This document shows positions 46,026-52,446 of a DNA stretch of 52,446 nucleotides, piece after piece. The notes under the pieces were generated by a model. It saw only the letters and a program-made list of their open reading frames with translations. It ran no database searches and was not told the origin of the DNA. The position numbers were made by a program, and so were the translations under genes. How positions within the stretch are numbered: position 1 is the first letter of the stretch; each line of letters opens with the position of its first letter. Source of the stretch: Nevskia sp. (lineage in GTDB: Bacteria; Pseudomonadota; Gammaproteobacteria; Nevskiales; Nevskiaceae); assembly GCA_028291705.1 (NCBI GenBank), contig JAQGNS010000538.1, forward strand, positions 1 through 52,446, in the 5' to 3' direction.

Positions 46026-48275
46026 TCATGACCTTGCTTCCATTGTTCGTGGATCAATAAGTGTAGCGCCGCCTGTAGGCTCTATACGCATCAAGCGTAG
46101 TTCGATGCCCTGCGCAAGCGCCAGATCAGTCGCGCCTTTCGTGAAGTCACTGGTGGTAACGAGCATGCCGCGAGTCCCTGCTGGGCTCAATGTTATCGTC
46201 CCCAGCAACTCGCGCAGCACGGCAGGCCCAATCTTCCGAGCGGCCGAATAGCATTTGCACTGAATAACCCACGTCAACGCGCTGATGTGTTCCTCTGCCA
46301 GGAGGTCAATACCATTGTCGCCGTTCTTTGCCGAGGCCACGTGGTCGACGGTGAAGCCTGCGGCCTGGAGCAACCCTTGTACGTCTCGCTCAAATTTGAA
46401 CCATTCGGATGGAACGCCACCGGACACCGTGGCCGCCTCACCGTAGAGTGACTGGAGCGCGGATCGGCTGCGGTAGATAACTTCACGGTCCGCAACGATG
46501 CCTCCCCGCTGGTGTGGCCGCACAAAGGTATGTCCCTCGGTGACTTTTAGCCCGTAACGCTCCGCAAGCATTACTTGGCTTGGCTTTGCATGGTCGGCCT
46601 TACGCAAGTGGGGCTTGACGTGATGTGAGCGACGAGAAGCGTAGTCGAGCCGTTCTTCCAGCCTGGCGGTGGCTGGCCCGTGTTTGTAATCGATCTTTGG
46701 GATATAGACGATCAGCGGAGTCGACGGGTTGCCTTTTACTTGCGGTCCAGTGGTGCGCCGGGTTTCAAATACAGTCTCTCGAAGTTCAACTACAACGAAG
46801 TCGCGAACAATCGCGGTAATGATCAGCTGAAAGGCAACTTCCATTTCCAGCATCCACGGCTCGTCCTCTTTTTTGCCCAGGTGCTTCTTGTTGTCATCTC
46901 GCACCAAATGCTCTAGGTTCCAAGCATCCTTACGAAGATTAAATGCGGCCCAGCGATACTCTCCGGCTTCCGTCAGCAATAAGATGGAAATTTCATCGCC
47001 GAATGGAAAGAACTGGATCTCCTTGAAGGGGCCGATTGCCAGCTGAACGCGAGCGGCCCAGGGGATCGTCCACCTGTTTAGAATGTTCGCTTCGTCAGTC
47101 AGAGTTTGAATTGCACGGCGCGCATCCTCGACGCTACAGCCTAAGCAGACATTCTGAATCTCAGGACGCAGCGCTTTGAGAGACGCTGGTTGCAACTCCA
47201 GGGCGATGACGGCGCCGCCAAATTGCGTGAACTCCGATGGCGTGTTAGGCCAGAAATCGCGCGCCTGCTCCGCAGTCCGGCCCACCAGAGGAAGCGGTCG
47301 GATTTCCTTGTGCCTGGTGTGAGGATCGAAGGACGCGATTTTGCGGCCGAAATCCGTGTCCCGATCGTTCATGTTTGCTGCGTGCATAAGCGCGGCGATC
47401 GCCCACCGCCATTCATGGAGTGGGTTGATGTCGCCCTCAGCCGCGGGGTCACCAATTATGGCCGCGAGATCCCATGGGTCCACGCTGCGTACATAGTCCA
47501 AAGTAGATTCGCGTCCTTTCAGAACCTCGATTAGGCGCTTGACAACCGTATTCCACATCTCACGGGTCCAACTCAAACCCCTGTCACAAACCAGCCTCTG
47601 GTACGCCGCTTCATCAGCCTCAAAAAGCTCATCTAAATAAGTCTTGCCCTCACCGGCGGGCAGCGCTCTAGTCGACGTCATTTCTGCGAGCTTCAGTCGG
47701 AAAACGTCAATCCAACCGATTTGAAGCTGGTCTTCTGGTCGCAACAAAGAATCCCAGGCGCTCGAAATTGCAAAAGACTCCAGGTGCCCGAGGGTATGGT
47801 CGATCTCAAGACGCTGGCCCCATGGCCTATGCACATCAGTCTCGCTTTGGGTGAGGTGGGCAATGGCGTCCTCTACTTGGCTCTCCTTGAACTCTAGCCG
47901 AATCATTCTTATTGGAGCGCCGTTGTAGACGGTGACCATCGGAAGGATGCGGTTCTCAACGAGTTGTGTGTAAGCGGCGTGGTCGACCGGGAGCCAGGCA
48001 CGGGCTATCCACCCGGACCCCTCGACGGCAAAAGTGAGCGTAAGGCCACTGCCGAATGCGCCATCCCAGCGAAAACAAAAAGCGGCCCTGACACCTTCGG
48101 ACAAGCGAAGCGAAGGAAACTTCACTCCTAGTGTCCAGTCGCCGATCTCGGCGAGCGCCCCTCTCAGTCGATGCTGGGCCTGAGTCTGTTGAGCAAGGGC
48201 GCGCAAGCGCACTAGGTCGACGCCAGACTTTGCCACCGGGACGGAGGACCCAGCCAAGGTAATAATTTTGGTCAT
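46026..48275 (-). CDS. Mrr-family restriction endonuclease, large
   Basis: 749 aa. ATG 48275 (MTKIITLAG) is chosen; the longer frame to 48473 would translate the palindromic repeat copy C. The last 130 residues are a clear Mrr catalytic domain: FERDVQGLLQAAGF, NGDNGIDLL (Asp near 657), IQCKCY (Gln672-x-Lys674 pattern), then GMLVTTSDFTKGA and a final LALAQGIELRL. Mrr enzymes cut methylated or otherwise modified DNA. The first 600 residues have no motif I recognise and are far larger than the N-terminal DNA-binding domain of E. coli Mrr. Together with the next gene it forms a two-gene operon with two nuclease-fold proteins and no methylase. Confidence 0.82.
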   Translation of the reverse strand: MTKIITLAGSSVPVAKSGVDLVRLRALAQQTQAQHRLRGALAEIGDWTLGVKFPSLRLSEGVRAAFCFRWDGAFGSGLTLTFAVEGSGWIARAWLPVDHAAYTQLVENRILPMVTVYNGAPIRMIRLEFKESQVEDAIAHLTQSETDVHRPWGQRLEIDHTLGHLESFAISSAWDSLLRPEDQLQIGWIDVFRLKLAEMTSTRALPAGEGKTYLDELFEADEAAYQRLVCDRGLSWTREMWNTVVKRLIEVLKGRESTLDYVRSVDPWDLAAIIGDPAAEGDINPLHEWRWAIAALMHAANMNDRDTDFGRKIASFDPHTRHKEIRPLPLVGRTAEQARDFWPNTPSEFTQFGGAVIALELQPASLKALRPEIQNVCLGCSVEDARRAIQTLTDEANILNRWTIPWAARVQLAIGPFKEIQFFPFGDEISILLLTEAGEYRWAAFNLRKDAWNLEHLVRDDNKKHLGKKEDEPWMLEMEVAFQLIITAIVRDFVVVELRETVFETRRTTGPQVKGNPSTPLIVYIPKIDYKHGPATARLEERLDYASRRSHHVKPHLRKADHAKPSQVMLAERYGLKVTEGHTFVRPHQRGGIVADREVIYRSRSALQSLYGEAATVSGGVPSEWFKFERDVQGLLQAAGFTVDHVASAKNGDNGIDLLAEEHISALTWVIQCKCYSAARKIGPAVLRELLGTITLSPAGTRGMLVTTSDFTKGATDLALAQGIELRLMRIEPTGGATLIDPRTMEARS

Positions 48276-48301
48276 GCTGTGATTATGGCCCGGGTTGGGC
48301 G

Positions 48302-48400
48302 CGGTGGGCAGGCGGTGTGCGGCAGCACCATAGGCCGGCCCCCTAAATGGGCCGGCGCTGGTGCGGTCGGCAAGGCCGAGCCGTACACTGGCTGTCCACG
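48302..48400 (+). repeat. ~100-bp palindromic intergenic repeat, copy C
   Basis: It aligns with 42148-42252 over its length (GGTGGGCAGGC, GGCAGCACC, GGCCGGCCCCCT, GGGCCGGCGCTGGTGCGGTCGGC, GCCGAGCCGT, GGCTGTCCAC blocks). It lies in the 175-bp gap between the divergent Mrr gene and the gene at 48451, so here it is close to promoters rather than terminators. Confidence 0.8.
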
Positions 48401-48450
48401 GCAAGTTCGGCCAAGTGTCGGTTTGGTATCTGTAGTGGAGTGATAGGCAG

Positions 48451-49056
48451 ATGGGCGAAGCTAAGCGACGCAAGGCGGAAATCGAACGCCAAAAAAATGA
48501 AGAGCTGGCATGGCGAGCCTCATTGAGCCCGGAGCAAAAGATCTCTGCAGACGTGGCGATGAGAGCCCACGACCGGATCGTCAGGGCGTTGAATTTGCGA
48601 GAGGCGTGCTACCAGATGGCGCTGTTTTTGAACCAATGCCTCCGCGAGCTTCACCAGGTAGAGACTGAAGCCGTCATAGGATGGATCAACGACGGCACCT
48701 GGGAGGGAGTGGCTTCCCACGCCTGGATCGAGCTGGGCGGCAAGAAAATCGATATTTCGCTGACACATACCAGCCATCGTGATCCACAGCCATCCGGCGG
48801 CCTACTGATCCTCGATCGTCTAGTAACAAAGGGGGCAGCGAACTACTCCTACTACAAGGAGCAGCCGCAGTCTGCAATCGAATACCTGAATAAATTAAAG
48901 GTGGCCAGCCCGAAGGCGATGGAAATAATGGCCCAAAAAAATAAGCAGCACCAGATGTTTGAGGGTATCGCCCGAGATCCGGAGCGCATCCACCTGTATC
49001 TCAACAGTGCCCCGTCGCCGACTCGGTACGATGCACTGCTGCGCCTCATGTCCTAA
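48451..49056 (+). CDS. Hypothetical protein with transglutaminase-like triad, 201 aa
   Basis: The start MGEAKRRKAEIERQK is a common basic N-terminus of small cytoplasmic proteins. The middle contains REACYQMALF (Cys), ASHAWIELGGKKIDIS (His and Asp in the spacing of transglutaminase-like cysteine proteases) and a C-terminal helical region. The Cys-His-Asp order fits a papain/transglutaminase fold, but I do not recognise a specific family. A GGAG lies 10 nt before the ATG. It is divergent from the Mrr operon and may share its control region. Confidence 0.6.
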   Translation: MGEAKRRKAEIERQKNEELAWRASLSPEQKISADVAMRAHDRIVRALNLREACYQMALFLNQCLRELHQVETEAVIGWINDGTWEGVASHAWIELGGKKIDISLTHTSHRDPQPSGGLLILDRLVTKGAANYSYYKEQPQSAIEYLNKLKVASPKAMEIMAQKNKQHQMFEGIARDPERIHLYLNSAPSPTRYDALLRLMS

Positions 49057-49117
49057 GGTAAAAAATCGAAGGATCGTTATACGAACAGGAAAGGTGTATT
49101 TAAAAGTGCGGCCCGCT

Positions 49118-49756
49118 TCAACTGCTGAAGGTTTGTAATTTATAAAATCTACAAAGATCATCGCCTGCTTCAACGACGGCGCGCCAAATGAGGTCGGTTA
49201 TTCCATATGGATGCTGGGCCGCTTCCAGCCATTCAACCATTTTCTCCGCATCAACTGGCCTGTATTCTGGGATTTTTCCCTTGTTAAATCCATCTAATTG
49301 CAATAAATGCGAAGCGGTAAGTCCTTCGACATACCATAGCGAGCAGTTGACTGGCTGGGCATTGGGGAGATTCTTGAGTTGAAGTGCCACTTGCCTGTCT
49401 GAAAGTGTATTGCTCTGTACATGCACATTGAGGTGTCGCAGAAGTCTAAAAATATGCGGCAACGGCCACTGGTTTCCGCGCACGCTGAATTTCGAGAACT
49501 GCCGGTCACCCTCCTGTGTTGCTACATCTTCAATTGATACATATTCGGCAAGGCTTGCTCTGAAATAGAGTCGAGCCGCCTCATGTTCACTTGGCTGAGC
49601 AAGACTGAGCTTGTGTGCAAAAGTAAGAGTGCCATTAAGGCGCTCAAGAGTTGCCGGAAGAAACTGACGGAGAAGGCGCTCAATTGGTTCTGCGAGACAT
49701 TCAAACGTAGGCGTCCAGGTCGCGATATGCGGTTTGAAATCGAGCGTACGCTGCAT
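49118..49756 (-). CDS. Hypothetical protein, 212 aa
   Basis: A soluble protein with no recognised motif. Features include FECLAEPIERLLRQFLPATLERL, a helical middle, and WPLPHIFRLLRHLNVHVQ. The C-terminus (VEWLEAAQHPYGITDLIWRAVVEAGDDLCRFYKL) looks helical and amphipathic. It lies 32 bp downstream of the partition RHH gene on the same strand, so it may be read from the partition operon, but base composition is lower in GC. Role unknown. Confidence 0.55.
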   Translation of the reverse strand: MQRTLDFKPHIATWTPTFECLAEPIERLLRQFLPATLERLNGTLTFAHKLSLAQPSEHEAARLYFRASLAEYVSIEDVATQEGDRQFSKFSVRGNQWPLPHIFRLLRHLNVHVQSNTLSDRQVALQLKNLPNAQPVNCSLWYVEGLTASHLLQLDGFNKGKIPEYRPVDAEKMVEWLEAAQHPYGITDLIWRAVVEAGDDLCRFYKLQTFSS

Positions 49757-49788
49757 TCTTTCGTCCTATGGGTATTTGCCTAGCTCAA

Positions 49789-50025
49789 CTAAGCTGTGCG
49801 TGTAGTTTTGCGGTGCTGGAAGCACTCTATCAGCAGTTCGTTGAGCTTCATGTCGCAATCGAGCGCCTCGCGCTTGAATTCCTTAACAAATGCTGCGGGC
49901 AGCTTGAAGTTGAGACTGTCCAACTCCGCCGATGGCGGAACACCTCGCTGACGCATCGGGGCTGCGCCAGGCGCCGGCTGAGGGTTCAGATCTTCGCTAG
50001 TAAGGGGTTGCGCAAGCTTACCCAT
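49789..50025 (-). CDS. ParG-like ribbon-helix-helix partition protein
   Basis: 78 aa. The N-terminal 35 residues are flexible and Pro-rich. Residues 37-71 (DSLNFKLPAAFVKEF then KREALDCDMKLNELLIECF) have the strand-helix-helix pattern of Arc/MetJ/CopG dimers. This layout and length match ParG (76 aa) of plasmid TP228, which binds its centromere and stimulates the ParF ATPase through its N-terminal tail. The ATG lies within the parA stop region (ATGGGTAA), so the two are translationally coupled. The octamer array at 50687-50870 is the likely binding site and operator. Confidence 0.75.
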   Translation of the reverse strand: MGKLAQPLTSEDLNPQPAPGAAPMRQRGVPPSAELDSLNFKLPAAFVKEFKREALDCDMKLNELLIECFQHRKTTRTA

Positions 50026-50677
50026 GAGTCACTTCCTCCTCGAGCACAGCTGCACGTGTCCTCGGAATACAACTTTGAACCTCCGTCCACAGTGCGGCAA
50101 TTTCATCCGCGGCGGCGCCCTTGGGCGCCAGTTCGGGTGCTGTCCGCCCGCCCGTCATTGCAACTGCGTAAGCGACGCGATCCGCGATGAATGACTGCGC
50201 GATCCGGCCGTGTCCCGACAGTGCAGCGACTGTTTGTGCGGTAATGTTGGCGTGGGCTTTTGCCTGCGTCATGATGAACAGAAACGGCTTTCCTACCTGC
50301 TTTACCAGTCGAACCGTTTCCGCCACGGCCCAAAGGTCCGCCGGTGACGGCCGAACAGGGATCAACACTAGATCGGCCAAACGCTGCAGCTCGGAGCTTT
50401 GATCCGAAATGGTCGGTGCGGTGTCGATGAAGCAGATCGCCGTTCCTTGGTGTTTCTGTTTTGCCAGGCCGGCGGCGAGCTGGTGAAAGGGAAATGGTGC
50501 GCGCTCTGGTGAATCTTCCTCACGCCGATCGTGCCAACGTGAGAGGGTCGCTTGCTTGTCCATGTCTATGACGCATACCGGGCCGGCGCCAGATCTCCCA
50601 GCTTCGACTGCCAGGTGCGCCGTCAGAGTAGTTTTGCCGCTGCCACCTTTTTGAGACGTGATTACTATGGTTTTCAC
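50018..50677 (-). CDS. parA: ParA/ParF-type partition ATPase
   Basis: 219 aa from GTG 50677 (MKTIVITSQ), with AAGGTGG upstream. The longer frame to 50830 is an artefact of reading through the octamer repeats. It has the deviant Walker A KGGSGKTT near residues 10-17, the Walker A-prime Asp in VIDMDKQATLSRW, and Walker B FIDTAP. It lacks the N-terminal HTH of type Ia ParA proteins, so it belongs to type Ib with ParF, which polymerises or forms gradients to move plasmids. Its presence with an RHH partner and repeats implies the island has an extrachromosomal phase that needs segregation, in line with repA at the other end. Confidence 0.9.
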   Translation of the reverse strand: MKTIVITSQKGGSGKTTLTAHLAVEAGRSGAGPVCVIDMDKQATLSRWHDRREEDSPERAPFPFHQLAAGLAKQKHQGTAICFIDTAPTISDQSSELQRLADLVLIPVRPSPADLWAVAETVRLVKQVGKPFLFIMTQAKAHANITAQTVAALSGHGRIAQSFIADRVAYAVAMTGGRTAPELAPKGAAADEIAALWTEVQSCIPRTRAAVLEEEVTHG

Positions 50678-50686
50678 GAAATCCAC

Positions 50687-50870
50687 CTTTCGAGTTTGTG
50701 GGCTTTCCCGAAATAGAGCTTTCGTTCCTTCGGGCTTTCCTACTGTCGGGCTTTCTGGCATCCTATCTGTCTGGCTTTCGTGCCTTCTGCCTTTCTGGCC
50801 ATCTGGCCTCCGGGCTTTCGAGCCTTCCAACTTTCTGACCTTCGAGCCTTCTAGCTTTCTGGCTATGAAG
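50687..50870 (-). repeat. Candidate centromere: 23 octamers in strict 8-bp register
   Basis: Starting at 50687, every 8 bases begin a unit close to CYTTCKRG (CTTTCTGG, CCTTCGGG, CTTTCGAG and so on). Exact CTTTC words start at 50687, 50703, 50719, 50735, 50751, 50775, 50791, 50815, 50831 and 50855, all separated by multiples of 8. Position 1 is C in 21 of 23 units and position 5 is C in 20 of 23. It ends 9 bp before the parA start. The parH site of TP228 also has short boxes at 8-bp spacing, bound by ParG. Centromere and operator roles are inferred. Confidence 0.8.
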
Positions 50871-50956
50871 AAGGGCGGAAATTGTGAAGGGCAGAAAACG
50901 GTTTCGCGGTTAATCCCGTTTTCCGGTTTTAACGAAAGCCCGAAATGCAGGTTGAT

Positions 50957-50978
50957 AATATCTGCACTCTATCTGCAC
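50957..50978 (+). repeat. Right candidate integrase arm site (two ATCTGCAC boxes)
   Basis: It matches 10390-10411 at 21 of 22 positions in the same orientation and lies 115 bp inside attR. Two ATCTGCAC boxes are 11 bp apart. No gene is seen from 50871 to 51093. Confidence 0.6.
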
Positions 50979-51093
50979 AGCAGGCGGTATCAAGCGGTAG
51001 TTTCAGTGAACAATCGGTAACCGAATTTAGACGTAATGGTAGTTAATTCAATAACTTGCTCGCAGTGCCGAGGCGGCTAAAAGTTACAAGCCG

Positions 51094-51142
51094 TTGCTTC
51101 GGGAGCAAGAGGTCGCAGGTTCGAATCCTGTCGCCCCGACCA
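51094..51142 (+). repeat. attR core: 49-bp copy of tRNA-Pro 3' end
   Basis: Identical to 10266-10314. No D-arm or acceptor 5' strand precedes it, so it is not a tRNA gene. A TTTTTT run right after it (51144-51149) is probably the original tRNA-Pro terminator, now separated from its gene by the island. Confidence 0.9.
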
Positions 51143-51321
51143 TTTTTTGATATCCATATCAACAGCTTGTTTTCCGGCCTTGATGGCTGAAGCTGACACC
51201 CTCTGCCTCGCTTCGCACAGCGATCCCGGGCAGATTCCCCGGACTGGGTGATCCTCCGGCGCGTGCATCGCGCCACCGTTGAACCGGGCGGAGCGGCATC
51301 CCCGGCAAAGAGAAATGAGCG

Positions 51322-51897
51322 ATGGAACAGCGGGCCATAATTCCTTGGTGTGATCGCCGCCGGGCGTACTGTGCTTCCGGTTGCTCGACTGACCCGCGTA
51401 CGCACTCCGGTGTCTGCGACTGGGAAGCGAAATTCGCGGCCACGGCGCCCGCGCCCCTGGTCGTGGCTCCTCAGGTTTCCGCCGCGCCTGAGCGCCGGCC
51501 TGCCCCGCAGCAGCAACAGCCCAGCCAGCAGCAGCCCAACTCCCAGCAGCAGCCCAATCCGCAGCAGCCGCCGCCGCGGCAGCAGCAGGCGCGCCATCCG
51601 TCGCAGCTGCGCTCCAGGCCCGGCAAGGGCCAAGGGCAGCCTGGTGGACAGCCTGCCGGACAGGGCCGTCCGGAACGCCCTCATAGGCAGCCGCGCGTTG
51701 CTCCGGTTGTAGACGCGGCTGCGACTACTGCCGTACCCGCAGCAAGCGCTGACGCGGGCGTGGAAGCTGCCGTGGTGCAGGTGGAATTGTTCGCGGCCCC
51801 GGCTTCCGCGCCTGTGGAAGTCAGGGCGCCGATCGTTGCCGCGCCGGTGACCGAGGCTGTTTCCCAGGCTCCGGTCGAGCCGGTCAGCAACGACTAG
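51322..51897 (+). CDS. Q/P-rich low-complexity open frame, uncertain
   Basis: 191 aa. The middle is a Gln/Pro-rich run (QQQQPSQQQPNSQQQP type), followed by a Gly/Arg/Pro segment and an Ala/Val/Pro-rich end. Codon use in the last 60 codons (strong G/C at third positions) suggests a real coding sequence, and the composition resembles disordered C-terminal tails such as that of RNase E. The first 35 residues look random and no good ribosome site precedes the ATG, so the true start, or a lost N-terminal part, is unclear. It could be the leftover 3' end of a larger gene beside the island. A GC-rich hairpin near 51911-51945 may end its transcript. Confidence 0.4.
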   Translation: MEQRAIIPWCDRRRAYCASGCSTDPRTHSGVCDWEAKFAATAPAPLVVAPQVSAAPERRPAPQQQQPSQQQPNSQQQPNPQQPPPRQQQARHPSQLRSRPGKGQGQPGGQPAGQGRPERPHRQPRVAPVVDAAATTAVPAASADAGVEAAVVQVELFAAPASAPVEVRAPIVAAPVTEAVSQAPVEPVSND

Positions 51898-52021
51898 GAC
51901 GGTTTGAAGTGCCCGGCCGCCGTTGCTGCGGCGCCCGGGCCGGACACATGGACCCGGATTTGCAGCGGATGCGGTCGTACCGGCAAATATCCTTCCGGGG
52001 CCTCAGCGCAAAGGCGGTTCG

Positions 52022-52446
52022 ATGATCGAGCGGAACCCCGCGCCGCACAAAGCCGGCCCGGTCCTGTTTGCACTCGCGGTCGGCGGCTTCGCCATCGGCA
52101 CCACCGAGTTCGCGACGATGAGTCTGCTGCCGGACTTCGCCCGCGGCCTGGATATTGATGCCCCCACTGCCGGCCACGTCATCAGCGCCTATGCCTTGGG
52201 CGTGGTGGTCGGCGCGCCGGTGATTGCGGTGCTGGCGGCACGATTGGCACGGCGCACCCTTCTGATCCTGCTGATGGCGCTGTTCGCACTGGGCAATGGC
52301 CTCAGTGCACTGGCGCCGGATTATGGCTGGATGATGGCCTTCCGTTTCCTCAGCGGCTTGCCGCATGGCGCCTATTTCGGCACGGCCGCGCTGGTGGCCG
52401 CTTCGCTGGTGCCGGCCAACCGGCGCACCCAGGCGGTTGGAAGGAT
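52022..52446 (+). CDS. MFS transporter (DHA1/AraJ-like), partial
   Basis: 141 codons before the right edge. The start MIERNPAPHKAG leads into TM1 (VLFALAVGGFAIGTTEFATM), the LPDFARGL loop, TM2 (VISAYALGVVVGAPVIAVL), the RLARR loop of motif A type, TM3 and the start of TM4-5 (FRFLSGLPHGAYFG, with motif similar to drug:H+ antiporters of the AraJ/YdhP group). It should be a 12-TM exporter of sugars or drugs in the inner membrane. It belongs to the chromosomal right flank and has the high GC of the left flank genes. Confidence 0.9.
   Translation, partial: MIERNPAPHKAGPVLFALAVGGFAIGTTEFATMSLLPDFARGLDIDAPTAGHVISAYALGVVVGAPVIAVLAARLARRTLLILLMALFALGNGLSALAPDYGWMMAFRFLSGLPHGAYFGTAALVAASLVPANRRTQAVGR

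Noticed and set aside
48276-48473. N-terminal extension of the Mrr-like protein
   Set aside because: It is encoded by the palindromic repeat copy C and overlaps the divergent gene; ATG 48275 is better.
50678-50830. N-terminal extension of ParA
   Set aside because: It would translate the octamer array; the GTG at 50677 gives the normal ParA start.
50687-50870. CRISPR array
   Set aside because: The repeat is 8 bp with no spacers and no cas genes are nearby; it is a direct-repeat array instead.

Overview
The window is GC-rich chromosomal DNA of a proteobacterium, most likely a gammaproteobacterium of the Xanthomonadales/Nevskiales type. The basis is MdtABC-like efflux genes, ispB, CCA-encoding tRNA-Pro genes and codon usage; no rRNA or species marker is present. 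It is interrupted by one large integrated element of about 40.8 kb.

Left flank (1-10314). A membrane-fusion lipoprotein gene runs off the left edge. Divergent from it is a three-gene RND operon, one adaptor plus two different inner-membrane pumps, as in mdtABC. Then come tRNA-Pro(UGG), a broken tRNA-Pro 3' remnant, ispB and tRNA-Pro(CGG). Right flank (51143-52446): a Q/P-rich open frame and the start of an MFS transporter.

The island (10315-51142) is bounded by a perfect 49-bp direct repeat of the tRNA-Pro(CGG) 3' end. A tyrosine integrase lies directly inside the left copy. A near-identical 22-bp sequence holding two ATCTGCAC boxes sits just inside each end, a likely pair of integrase arm sites. 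The left part is a plasmid-like core: an AlpA-like HTH gene, a plasmid replication initiator (RPA family) followed by iteron-like repeats, F-type TraH and TraG (TraG split by an 8-bp tandem duplication), an oriT-like palindrome region, and a MobF relaxase-helicase. No other T4SS genes are present, so the element looks mobilizable rather than self-transmissible. Bringing its own TraG/TraH resembles the SGI1 family of islands that remodel a helper plasmid's pore. At the far right end is a ParF/ParG-like partition pair whose upstream region is a strict 8-bp-period array of 23 octamers, a probable centromere.

The cargo between them is DNA repair and probable defence. It holds a SRAP (HMCES/YedK) protein; two HNH nucleases; an SOS-controlled imuA-imuB-dnaE2 mutagenesis cassette with a LexA-like box; a SIR2-domain NADase-type protein of about 1230 aa; a P-loop ATPase; a HEPN plus LOTUS (OST-HTH) RNA-directed protein; two envelope proteins (OB-fold/surface-adhesin-E-like and DUF2939-like); a membrane protein; a cold-shock-domain protein; a two-gene operon of Mrr-like nucleases; and a transglutaminase-like protein. 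Three copies of a ~100-bp palindromic repeat, two copies of a 47-bp repeat and a 112-bp element with 16-bp inverted termini lie between these genes.

All functions are read from motifs and family memory; no database search was run.
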